The translations under genes were made by a program, and so were the position numbers. A stretch of DNA of 8,032 bases, taken from positions 1-8,032 of the forward strand of contig VSPF01000132.1 of NCBI GenBank assembly GCA_009775195.1, written 5' to 3'. This stretch comes from Muribaculaceae bacterium (GTDB lineage Bacteria > Bacteroidota > Bacteroidia > Bacteroidales > Muribaculaceae). Below the pieces are notes generated by a model. It had not been told where the DNA came from. It did not search any database and saw only the letters and a list, made by a program, of their open reading frames with translations. This document shows positions 1-6,439 of this stretch, one piece after another (within the stretch, counting starts at the first letter, position 1; each line of letters starts with the position of its first letter).

Positions 1-59
1 CCCTTTTATCTTTTTTTCATTATGTTTCCTCTTATCAGACACGCGCCTTGGGCTGATGT

Positions 60-90
60 TTTGATATGTGGCGGAATTTGCGTAATTTTG
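60..90 (+). promoter_or_regulatory. Bacteroidota-type promoter for the nucleotidyltransferase gene
   Basis: A TTTG at 60-63 is followed by exactly 19 bases and then TAATTTTG at 83-90. This matches the primary-sigma promoter pattern of Bacteroidota (-33 TTTG, -7 TAnnTTTG, about 19-21 bases apart). Transcription would start around 95-98, leaving a leader of only about 20 bases before the ATG at 118. It probably drives the nucleotidyltransferase, tgt and permease genes together, since no other such match with both elements was noticed between them. The match is read directly from the sequence; activity is inferred. Confidence 0.72.
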
Positions 91-117
91 TGGCCGCTAA
101 TCATAAAATGTAAAATC

Positions 118-1026
118 ATGAAACCGACATTATACGTTCTTGCTGCCGGCATGGGCAGCCGCTACGGCGGCCTCAAACAGCTCGACGGCGTAGGGCCACA
201 GGGCCAGACCATCATGGACTATAGCATCTACGACGCCCTGCAGGCCGGCTTTGGCAAAGTCGTATTTGTTATCCGCCACGATTTCGAGGCCGATTTCCGC
301 GATAAAATCCTCAGCAAATATCAGGGTCATGTGCCCGTAGAGGTCGTATTCCAGTCTGTCGACGCCCTCCCCGAAGGCTTCACCGTGCCCGAAGGCCGCA
401 CCAAGCCGTGGGGTACCAACCACGCCATACTCATGGGTGCCAGGGCCATCAACGAGCCCTTCGCGGTCATAAATGCCGACGACTTCTATGGCCGCGACGC
501 ATTCGAGGTCATGGCACGTCAGCTCACAGCCCTGCCCGAGGGGTCGAAAGGACGCTACTGCATGGTAGCCTTCAAGCTCGGCAACACCATGACCGAGAAC
601 GGTTCGGTAAGCCGTGGCGTTTGCACCGTCGACAGCGACGGCAAACTCGCCGACGTGGTCGAGCGCACCGCCCTGAGCTATGATGCCGACCATAACATCA
701 CCTATACCGATGCCGACGGCAATCCGGCCCACATCGATGCCGAGACCCCCGTGTCGATGAACCTCTGGGGCTTTACACCCGACTACTTCGACTATAGCGC
801 CCGTGAATTTGTCAAGTTCCTGACAAAATACGGCGACAAGCCCAAGAGCGAGTTCTTCATTCCCTCGGTTGTCGACAAGCTCGTCAAAGGCGGCGAGGCA
901 AGTGTCGACGTTCTCACCACGACCTCGCGCTGGTTTGGCGTCACATACCCCGAAGACCGTCCCACTGTCGTAGCCAACCTCAAGGCCCTCCACGACGCCG
1001 GCGTATACCCCGACAAGCTGTTTTAA
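118..1026 (+). CDS. Nucleotidyltransferase family protein (sugar-phosphate nucleotidylyltransferase-like)
   Basis: This is a GT-A-fold nucleotidyltransferase of about 302 residues. Such enzymes transfer an NMP from an NTP to a phosphorylated sugar or similar compound in the cytoplasm. The N-terminal nucleotide-binding signature is AAGMGSRYGGLKQL (residues 9-22), with the glycine-rich turn and Arg15. PWGTNHAIL (97-105) resembles the base/sugar-contacting GTAHA-type motif, and INADDFYG (118-125) carries the acidic pair expected to bind the divalent metal. The frame stays open upstream to base 22, but the ATG at 118 is chosen because the family begins here with MKPTLYVLAAG and a perfect promoter lies at 60-90, inside the would-be extension. 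The substrate cannot be told. The family is common in Bacteroidales, where I recall relatives paired with a small phosphotransferase; none is visible here. It precedes tgt by 21 bases, suggesting co-transcription. RmlA or MurU function is possible but not supported by the motifs seen. Confidence 0.88.
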   Translation: MKPTLYVLAAGMGSRYGGLKQLDGVGPQGQTIMDYSIYDALQAGFGKVVFVIRHDFEADFRDKILSKYQGHVPVEVVFQSVDALPEGFTVPEGRTKPWGTNHAILMGARAINEPFAVINADDFYGRDAFEVMARQLTALPEGSKGRYCMVAFKLGNTMTENGSVSRGVCTVDSDGKLADVVERTALSYDADHNITYTDADGNPAHIDAETPVSMNLWGFTPDYFDYSAREFVKFLTKYGDKPKSEFFIPSVVDKLVKGGEASVDVLTTTSRWFGVTYPEDRPTVVANLKALHDAGVYPDKLF

Positions 1027-1047
1027 ACCCTCCCAAGCCAGAACAAA

Positions 1048-2178
1048 GTGAAATTTACCCTTGAGGCCACATGCGGCGACTGCCAGGCACGCGCCGGCCT
1101 GATTGAGACCGACCACGGGCCGATAGAAACACCCATCTTTATGCCCGTCGGCACGGCAGGCACAGTCAAAGGCGTGCACCTCCACGAGCTGCGCGACGAC
1201 ATCAAGGCGCAAATCATACTCGGCAACACATACCACCTCTACCTCCGGCCCGGCATGGACGTAATACACCGCGCCGGAGGCCTGCACAAGTTCAACGGCT
1301 GGGAGCGTCCCATCCTCACCGACAGCGGCGGCTTCCAGGTATTCTCGCTCAGCAGCAACCGCAAGCTCACCGAGGAAGGAGCCCACTTCCGCAGCCATAT
1401 CGACGGCTCGAAGCACCTCTTCACCCCCGAGAACGTGGTAGACATACAACGCACCATAGGCTCGGATATCATGATGGCCCTCGACGAGTGCGCCCCCGGC
1501 ACGTCGGACCGTGCCTATACACGCCGTTCGCTCGACCTGACCAAACGCTGGCTCGAACGCGGATGGGCACACTACAAGGCTACCGAGCCCCTCTATGGCC
1601 ACTACCAGTCGTACTTCCCCATCGTACAAGGCTGCACCTATCCCGACCTGCGCGTCGAGGCCGCCGAACATGCCAAGGGCCTCAACGCCGACGGCTATGC
1701 CATAGGCGGCCTCGCCGTGGGCGAACCGGCCGAGGTGATGTACGAAATGATTGAGGTTGTCAACGACGTGCTTCCCGCCGACAAGCCGCGCTACCTGATG
1801 GGCGTCGGCACCCCGGTCAACATTCTCGAGGCCATAGACCGAGGCGTAGACATGATGGACTGCGTGATGCCCACTCGCAACGGCCGCAACGGCATGCTCT
1901 TTACCCCTGAGGGGACCATGAACATGCGCAACGCCAAGTGGGCCGACGACTTCAGCCCCCTGTGGCCCGACGGCCCCTCGTATGTCGACAGGGTCTACAC
2001 CAAGGCATACGTACGCCACCTCTTCATCGCCAACGAGCTACTTGCCCTCCAGATAGCCTCGATTCACAATTTGGCCTTCTACCTGTGGCTCGTGGGCGAA
2101 GCCCGCAAGCACATCAAGGCCGGCGACTTCCATGAGTGGAAAACCGAGATGGTGGCAAAACTGTCGCGCAGGCTATAG
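1048..2178 (+). CDS. tgt: Queuine tRNA-ribosyltransferase (tRNA-guanine transglycosylase)
   Basis: Tgt exchanges guanine-34 in the anticodon of Tyr, His, Asn and Asp tRNAs for the queuosine precursor preQ1. The 376-residue TIM-barrel protein is full length for bacterial Tgt. LTDSGGFQVFSL carries the catalytic/base-recognition Asp92. DCVMPTRNGRNG carries the nucleophile Asp271 (equivalent to Asp280 of the Zymomonas enzyme) and the tRNA-contacting Arg/Asn residues. GGLAVGEP is the conserved substrate-pocket loop. The structural-zinc site is unusual: where most bacterial Tgts have CxCxxC after DDFSPL, this one reads WPDGPSYVDR (306-315) with no cysteine, although the fourth ligand, His340 in SIHNLAFYL, remains. 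The start is a GTG, with MKFTLEATCG matching the family N-terminus as I remember it. It lies between the nucleotidyltransferase (21-base gap) and the permease (23-base gap to its preferred start). Tgt next to an LptF/LptG permease is, as I recall, a common Bacteroidales arrangement. Confidence 0.97.
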   Translation: MKFTLEATCGDCQARAGLIETDHGPIETPIFMPVGTAGTVKGVHLHELRDDIKAQIILGNTYHLYLRPGMDVIHRAGGLHKFNGWERPILTDSGGFQVFSLSSNRKLTEEGAHFRSHIDGSKHLFTPENVVDIQRTIGSDIMMALDECAPGTSDRAYTRRSLDLTKRWLERGWAHYKATEPLYGHYQSYFPIVQGCTYPDLRVEAAEHAKGLNADGYAIGGLAVGEPAEVMYEMIEVVNDVLPADKPRYLMGVGTPVNILEAIDRGVDMMDCVMPTRNGRNGMLFTPEGTMNMRNAKWADDFSPLWPDGPSYVDRVYTKAYVRHLFIANELLALQIASIHNLAFYLWLVGEARKHIKAGDFHEWKTEMVAKLSRRL

Positions 2179-2201
2179 TTGCAAATCAAAACATCGACAC
2201 C

Positions 2202-3275
2202 GTGTTTAAAATTCTCGACCGATACATCATCCGCAAGTTCCTCGGCACTTACATATTCGCCATCATCCTGTTGCTGGCGATTGTGGTGATGTTTGATATC
2301 AACGAGAAGTTCGACTCATTTGTCAAGGCGCCCCTCAAAGCCACAATCTTCGACTATTTCCTCAACTTCCTGCCCTACTTCGCCAACCAGTTCTCGCCGC
2401 TATTTACCTTTATAGCCGTCATATTCTTTACCTCGAAACTCGCGCAGGACAGCGAGATTATCGCCATGCTGTCGACGGGAATGAGCTTTAGGCGCCTTCT
2501 AAGGCCCTATTTGGTAGGCGCGACAGTCATCGCCGCCGCGACGTTCGTCCTAAGTGCCTACGTCATACCCCCGGCAAACGTCAAGCGCATAAACTACCAG
2601 AACACCTACGTAAAGAACAAGCGCGTAGACTACGGCTCGAACATCATGCTCATGGTCGCCCCCGGACAGATAGCCTACATGAACCGCTACGACAATCTGA
2701 GCAAGACAGGCTATAAATTCTCACTCGAGTCATTCGACGAAAACAAACGCCTCACCTCGCGCCTGACGGCCCAAAGCATCCGCTGGGACACACTATATAG
2801 CTGGACAGTACGCGACTATGTGATACGCGACTTCCGCGACAACCGCGAATATATCGACAAGGGCCGCAGCCTCGACACCACCATAGCGTTCGAGCCTCGC
2901 GACTTCCTCATATCGGTCGTCGACCACGAAAAAATGACCTCGCCCGAGCTGTCGGAGTATATCCGCCGCCAAAAAGGTCGCGGCGTGGCAAACATACAGA
3001 GCTTCGAGGTAGAGCAAGAACGCCGCTACGCCATGACGGCGGCAGCCTTTATCCTCACCATAATCGGCATGTCACTGTCGGTCAAGAAAGTCAAGGGCGG
3101 CATGGGCCTCAACATCGGCATAGGCCTGGTGCTGAGTTTCAGCTACATACTATTTATGACCATCACGCAGACCTTTGCCCTGTCGGGTCTCACATCGGCA
3201 TTCGTAGCCATGTGGATACCCAACATTCTCTATGCCATCATAGCCATAATCCTCTACCGTCGAGCCTCGGTATAG
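2202..3275 (+). CDS. LptF/LptG family permease (YjgP/YjgQ)
   Basis: This is an inner-membrane subunit of the LptB2FG ABC transporter, which extracts lipopolysaccharide from the inner membrane and passes it to the Lpt bridge. From the GTG at 2202 it is 357 residues, the usual length. Three N-terminal membrane helices (about 14-32, 56-80, 101-124) are followed by a soluble periplasmic region (about 125-275) corresponding to the beta-jellyroll, then three C-terminal helices (about 279-297, 303-327, 333-352). The cytoplasmic motif SEIIAMLSTGMSFRRLLRP (84-102) is the conserved coupling segment that contacts LptB. The frame also opens at an ATG at 2136 inside tgt, but those 22 extra residues are hydrophilic, lie in the tgt coding region and are not family-like. 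The family begins KILDRYIIRKF, as here, so GTG 2202 is preferred. LptF and LptG cannot be told apart from this sequence, so no symbol is given. It ends the first transcription unit. Confidence 0.93.
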   Translation: MFKILDRYIIRKFLGTYIFAIILLLAIVVMFDINEKFDSFVKAPLKATIFDYFLNFLPYFANQFSPLFTFIAVIFFTSKLAQDSEIIAMLSTGMSFRRLLRPYLVGATVIAAATFVLSAYVIPPANVKRINYQNTYVKNKRVDYGSNIMLMVAPGQIAYMNRYDNLSKTGYKFSLESFDENKRLTSRLTAQSIRWDTLYSWTVRDYVIRDFRDNREYIDKGRSLDTTIAFEPRDFLISVVDHEKMTSPELSEYIRRQKGRGVANIQSFEVEQERRYAMTAAAFILTIIGMSLSVKKVKGGMGLNIGIGLVLSFSYILFMTITQTFALSGLTSAFVAMWIPNILYAIIAIILYRRASV

Positions 3276-3350
3276 ACGATATGTATTCTCATTTTTACAA
3301 TATTTTTGAAAAACCTACGTTATCTCTACGTCACTCTAAATAAAGATTTC
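3276..3350 (+). promoter_or_regulatory. Intergenic leader with candidate promoter for the Wza-Wzc-Wzy operon
   Basis: This 75-base AT-rich gap is the only sizeable space between genes on the plus strand. TATTTTTG at 3301-3308 matches the Bacteroidota -7 element TAnnTTTG. No TTTG is seen at the expected -33 distance (around 3278-3282), so the promoter is incomplete by consensus. Transcription would start near 3315, leaving about 35 bases before the ATG at 3351. No operator or riboswitch is recognised, and the sequence is too short for a UpxY-type leader. Read-through from the upstream operon is also possible. Confidence 0.45.
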
Positions 3351-4154
3351 ATGAAGATACTGACCCCGCTGCTGCTTTCGGCTCTATGCCTTTTGCTGGC
3401 ATCATGCTCGAGTTCGAAGACAACGCTGCCATATTTCGTAGACCTTCAGTCACAACCCACGGGCGAACTACCCGTACTCGAGTATATGCCCACTATCCAG
3501 CCCGACGACGAGTTGATGATAACCGTAACATCAAAGAGCCCGGCAGCGACCGAGGAATTCAATGTCCCATTCGTCAACCCTGCAAAAAGTGACCTACTTG
3601 CCCAGTCAACCACGCCCCGTATGCAGACATACCGCGTTGACAGCGAGGGCGACATCCTATTTCCCGTCTTTGGCAAAATCCATGTAGCCGGCATGACTAC
3701 CGAGGGCCTTCGCGACTACCTCACCGGCCGTATCTCGGCCACGGTAACAGACCCCATAGTGTCGGTATCGCTATTAAGTTTCGATGTGACAGTTGCCGGC
3801 GAGGTCAACACCCCCACAACCGTTCATATTGCCGGACAACGCCTTACACTCATCGACGCAATAGCACAGGCTGGAGATATGACTCCTTACGGCGAACGCT
3901 CTAATGTGCTAATTATTCGCGAGGTCAACGGGAAACGGGAATACGCACACGTAGACCTAAACAGTTCAGACGTCCTTACTTCGCCATATTTCTATCTGCG
4001 TCCCAAAGACTATGTATACGTTTCGCCCAACAAAGTTCGCCAGGCCAACTCGAAATATAATCAGGACAACGCATTTAAATTATCAGTGATTTCAACCGTC
4101 GTTAGCGCGACATCGGTAATCGCTTCACTCGTCATTGCACTTGCAGTCAAATAA
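3351..4154 (+). CDS. Wza-like polysaccharide biosynthesis/export lipoprotein (SLBB domain)
   Basis: This is an outer-membrane polysaccharide export protein expected to form the periplasm-to-surface channel for the polymer. Of 267 residues, the first 18 are a lipoprotein signal peptide ending in the lipobox LASC, with Cys19 the lipidated residue. The following residues, SSSK, lack the acidic surface-export signal of many Bacteroidota lipoproteins, which fits a periplasm-facing anchor. A Poly_export (PES) domain spans about 50-140, starting QPDDELMITV and including VDSEGDILFPVFGKIHVAG. One SLBB domain follows at about 146-200 (VTVAGEVNTPTTVHIAGQ). The last 25 residues (243-267) are a hydrophobic helix, comparable in position to the outer-membrane helix of Wza. 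The protein is shorter than E. coli Wza and has one clear SLBB domain, as is usual for Bacteroidota homologues. An earlier TTG (3306) is in frame but would put a charged stretch before the signal peptide, and it overlaps the -7 element. The stop is 2 bases before the kinase gene. Confidence 0.92.
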   Translation: MKILTPLLLSALCLLLASCSSSKTTLPYFVDLQSQPTGELPVLEYMPTIQPDDELMITVTSKSPAATEEFNVPFVNPAKSDLLAQSTTPRMQTYRVDSEGDILFPVFGKIHVAGMTTEGLRDYLTGRISATVTDPIVSVSLLSFDVTVAGEVNTPTTVHIAGQRLTLIDAIAQAGDMTPYGERSNVLIIREVNGKREYAHVDLNSSDVLTSPYFYLRPKDYVYVSPNKVRQANSKYNQDNAFKLSVISTVVSATSVIASLVIALAVK

Positions 4155-4156
4155 TT

Positions 4157-6436
4157 ATGGCAACAAAATCATCAGATTTTATCGACTTTGGCGCATTGGT
4201 ACGCCAATATGTCAAAAAGTGGTATTACTTTGCAATCTCGGTGGTTGTCTGCCTTGCAATTGCACTGCTGTTTATCTATGTAAGACAGCCCGAATATGCC
4301 GTCAGGGCAAACCTGCTCGTTGCCGAACAGGAAACTAATCCCCTCGAGGCCAAGATGGGAGAACTGAGTTCGCTCTTTGGTGCTGACGGCAAGGTAGACG
4401 ATGAAATTTTCATCGTATCGTCGCACTCACTCTATCGCGACGTTGTGCGCGACCTCGGCCTCAATATCAAGCACTATTGGCGCCGCAAACCTCTGCGCAC
4501 CACTTTTGAATATCCCAATTGGCCCATTGACGTAACGCCGCAGGCAGGGATGTTAGATACCCTGCGCCGGGGCATACAATTCAAAATCAGCCTTGATAAA
4601 AACGGCAAAGCCGACATTTCAGCAAAAATCAAGCGCAAAACCGTTGCCGAAGCCGAAGGCGTAAACTTACCGTTTACCATCGATACCCCCGTGGGACAAT
4701 TCACTGTGTCGAAGACACAATATTGCCCGGCGGGAGAAAGCGTGTTCTCGCGAGTTACAGTCAGCGGTTATGATGGCGCGGCAGAAGAACTGGCCAAAGA
4801 AGTCATGGCCGAAATCGCCAATAAGAAGAGTAATGTGATACAACTCAGTATCAACACCCCTAACACTGACTATGGCGAGGCCGTACTTGACGACATCATA
4901 GCGCAATACAACCAGCGAGGCTTCCGCGAAAAGAATACCCAGGGCGAGATGACCGAAAAGTTCATCGACGAACGTCTTGCCCTCATCAGTGCCGACCTGA
5001 GCAAGACCGAGGCCGAGATGCAGAAGTATAAAGAAAGTAAAGACATCGTAGACCTCGGAGCCGAAATAAAATACCAGTCTGAGAAAAAAGCGGAAATCGA
5101 GACTGAACTGCTGAAAGCCCGCACACAGCAGGAAATTATGCGGATGACAGTCGATTTTCTCCAAACGCCAGCCAACGCATATGAAATGATACCTATGACG
5201 GTTGATAACTTAGGCCTGCAGGCAGCCATTGAGGCTTACAATGACCGCATATTGTACCGCACCGACCTGATGAAAAGTGCCAAGGGCGACAACACAGCCC
5301 TCAAGACTCTCGAGAGTCATATCAACACGTCGCGCACCAACATATTGTCGGCACTAAACAATGCGCTGCAGCAGCAACAAATTGCCGTCAACGACTTGGA
5401 ACGCGAATACGGAGCTGCCGACAACCGCCTGACCCGGGTACCTCAAAGCACACGCGAGTACACCGACATGTACCGCCAACAAGCCGTGCAACAAGAGCTG
5501 TATATGTACCTGCTCAAGTCGCGCGAAGAAAACTCCATGCTCATGGCCAATACGACGCCCAAGGGCCAGATTATTGACCAGGCATTTACATACGGCGAGC
5601 CATTGGGACTGAGCAACAAGATTATAGCCATATTGGCATTCCTCTTCGGCATCATCATACCTCCGGTATGGATTTATATCCGTAAGATAGTACACAACCG
5701 CTTTGAGACACGACAGGACGTAGAAAAGATTACCAACGTGCCCATACTCGGCGAGATGTGTATCGACCGCAGCGGTCGCCAGCTTGTCGTTGCCGCCGAC
5801 GATACATCGGCTACGGCAGAGCTTTTCCGACTCATGCGTTCGAACTTGCTATTCGTGCTTAACAGTGCCGATGACAAGGTAGTATTAATGACCTCGTCGT
5901 CGTCGGGCGAAGGCAAATCATTTATCTCTATCAACCTTGCCGCCACGTTGGCACTCCTCAATAAACGAGTGTTGCTGATTGGTATGGATATCCGTAATCC
6001 TCGACTTGCAGAATATCTCAACATTTCGCCCCGCTTCGGCCTGACGCAATACCTGTCGTCGGACGATATAAGCATCGACTCGCTCATAAGCCATGTCGAC
6101 GACGTAGAAGGGCTCGATGTGATTGTAGCCGGCCCGGTGCCCCCCAACCCGGCAGAGTTGCTGCTATCTCAGAAAGTCGACGACCTCTTCGCACGCTTGC
6201 GAGGCATGTACGACTATGTCATAGTCGACACCGCACCTATCGGCCTTGTCAGCGACACATTCACACTCGACCGCATCGCCGATGCAAGCATCTATGTATG
6301 CCGAGCCAACTATACCTCGCTGACCGACCTTGTGGCAGTCAACGAAATTTACGAACAACGCCGACTAAAGAAACTTTCACTTGTCATCAACGGCTCAGCC
6401 GCCAACAAAACCTACGGCTACGGCCGCAAAAAATAG
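4157..6436 (+). CDS. Wzc-like polysaccharide co-polymerase with BY-type tyrosine kinase domain
   Basis: This inner-membrane protein combines chain-length control with a cytoplasmic bacterial tyrosine kinase whose phosphorylation cycle controls polymer length and export. At 759 residues it is a complete one-polypeptide form. It has an N-terminal Wzz domain with membrane helix 1 (about 23-42), a long periplasmic region with a predicted coiled coil (about 260-460), a proline-containing membrane helix 2 (about 489-508), then the kinase domain. Walker A is SSSSGEGKS (580-588, Lys587). Walker A' is VLLIGMDIRNP (605-615) with Asp611, but Gly609 stands where proteobacterial Wzc has the first Asp. Walker B is YVIVDTAP (Asp691). 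The C-terminal tail is short, with only two tyrosines, 753 and 755, in TYGYGRKK, rather than a long tyrosine cluster. It lies 2 bases after the Wza-like gene and 3 bases before the polymerase-like gene, so the three are surely co-translated. No cognate phosphatase (Wzb) is in the window. Confidence 0.95.
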   Translation: MATKSSDFIDFGALVRQYVKKWYYFAISVVVCLAIALLFIYVRQPEYAVRANLLVAEQETNPLEAKMGELSSLFGADGKVDDEIFIVSSHSLYRDVVRDLGLNIKHYWRRKPLRTTFEYPNWPIDVTPQAGMLDTLRRGIQFKISLDKNGKADISAKIKRKTVAEAEGVNLPFTIDTPVGQFTVSKTQYCPAGESVFSRVTVSGYDGAAEELAKEVMAEIANKKSNVIQLSINTPNTDYGEAVLDDIIAQYNQRGFREKNTQGEMTEKFIDERLALISADLSKTEAEMQKYKESKDIVDLGAEIKYQSEKKAEIETELLKARTQQEIMRMTVDFLQTPANAYEMIPMTVDNLGLQAAIEAYNDRILYRTDLMKSAKGDNTALKTLESHINTSRTNILSALNNALQQQQIAVNDLEREYGAADNRLTRVPQSTREYTDMYRQQAVQQELYMYLLKSREENSMLMANTTPKGQIIDQAFTYGEPLGLSNKIIAILAFLFGIIIPPVWIYIRKIVHNRFETRQDVEKITNVPILGEMCIDRSGRQLVVAADDTSATAELFRLMRSNLLFVLNSADDKVVLMTSSSSGEGKSFISINLAATLALLNKRVLLIGMDIRNPRLAEYLNISPRFGLTQYLSSDDISIDSLISHVDDVEGLDVIVAGPVPPNPAELLLSQKVDDLFARLRGMYDYVIVDTAPIGLVSDTFTLDRIADASIYVCRANYTSLTDLVAVNEIYEQRRLKKLSLVINGSAANKTYGYGRKK

Positions 6437-6439
6437 ACA

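Noticed and set aside
35..57. Inverted repeat ATCAG/CTGAT in the leader
   Set aside because: A 5-base stem with a long loop is expected by chance; no T-run or known operator is attached.
22..117. N-terminal extension of the nucleotidyltransferase from an ATG at 22
   Set aside because: The extra 32 residues are not family-like and contain the promoter and its expected transcription start.
130..2019. A 629-codon open frame on the minus strand spanning the nucleotidyltransferase gene, the gap and most of tgt
   Set aside because: Its codon boundaries coincide with those of the two real genes, so it is open only because they avoid TTA, CTA and TCA codons in this range. The product is low in complexity, rich in Val, Gly, Ala and His, has no family resemblance, and both sense genes are strongly supported by conserved motifs.
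2136..2201. Longer start of the permease at an ATG inside tgt
   Set aside because: The 22 added residues are the shifted-frame reading of the tgt 3' end; the family N-terminus begins at the GTG at 2202. An overlapping start cannot be wholly excluded.
3255..3272. Hairpin TACCG/CGGTA around the permease stop, considered as a terminator
   Set aside because: The stem is only 5 base pairs with an 8-base loop and is not followed closely by a T-run.
3306..3350. TTG start giving a 15-residue extension of the Wza-like lipoprotein
   Set aside because: It would bury the signal peptide behind a charged segment and overlaps the candidate -7 element; the ATG at 3351 gives a normal lipoprotein signal.
4667..5229. 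Two open frames on the minus strand inside the kinase gene
   Set aside because: They lie wholly within a well-supported gene, show no recognisable domains, and have no promoter or partner.
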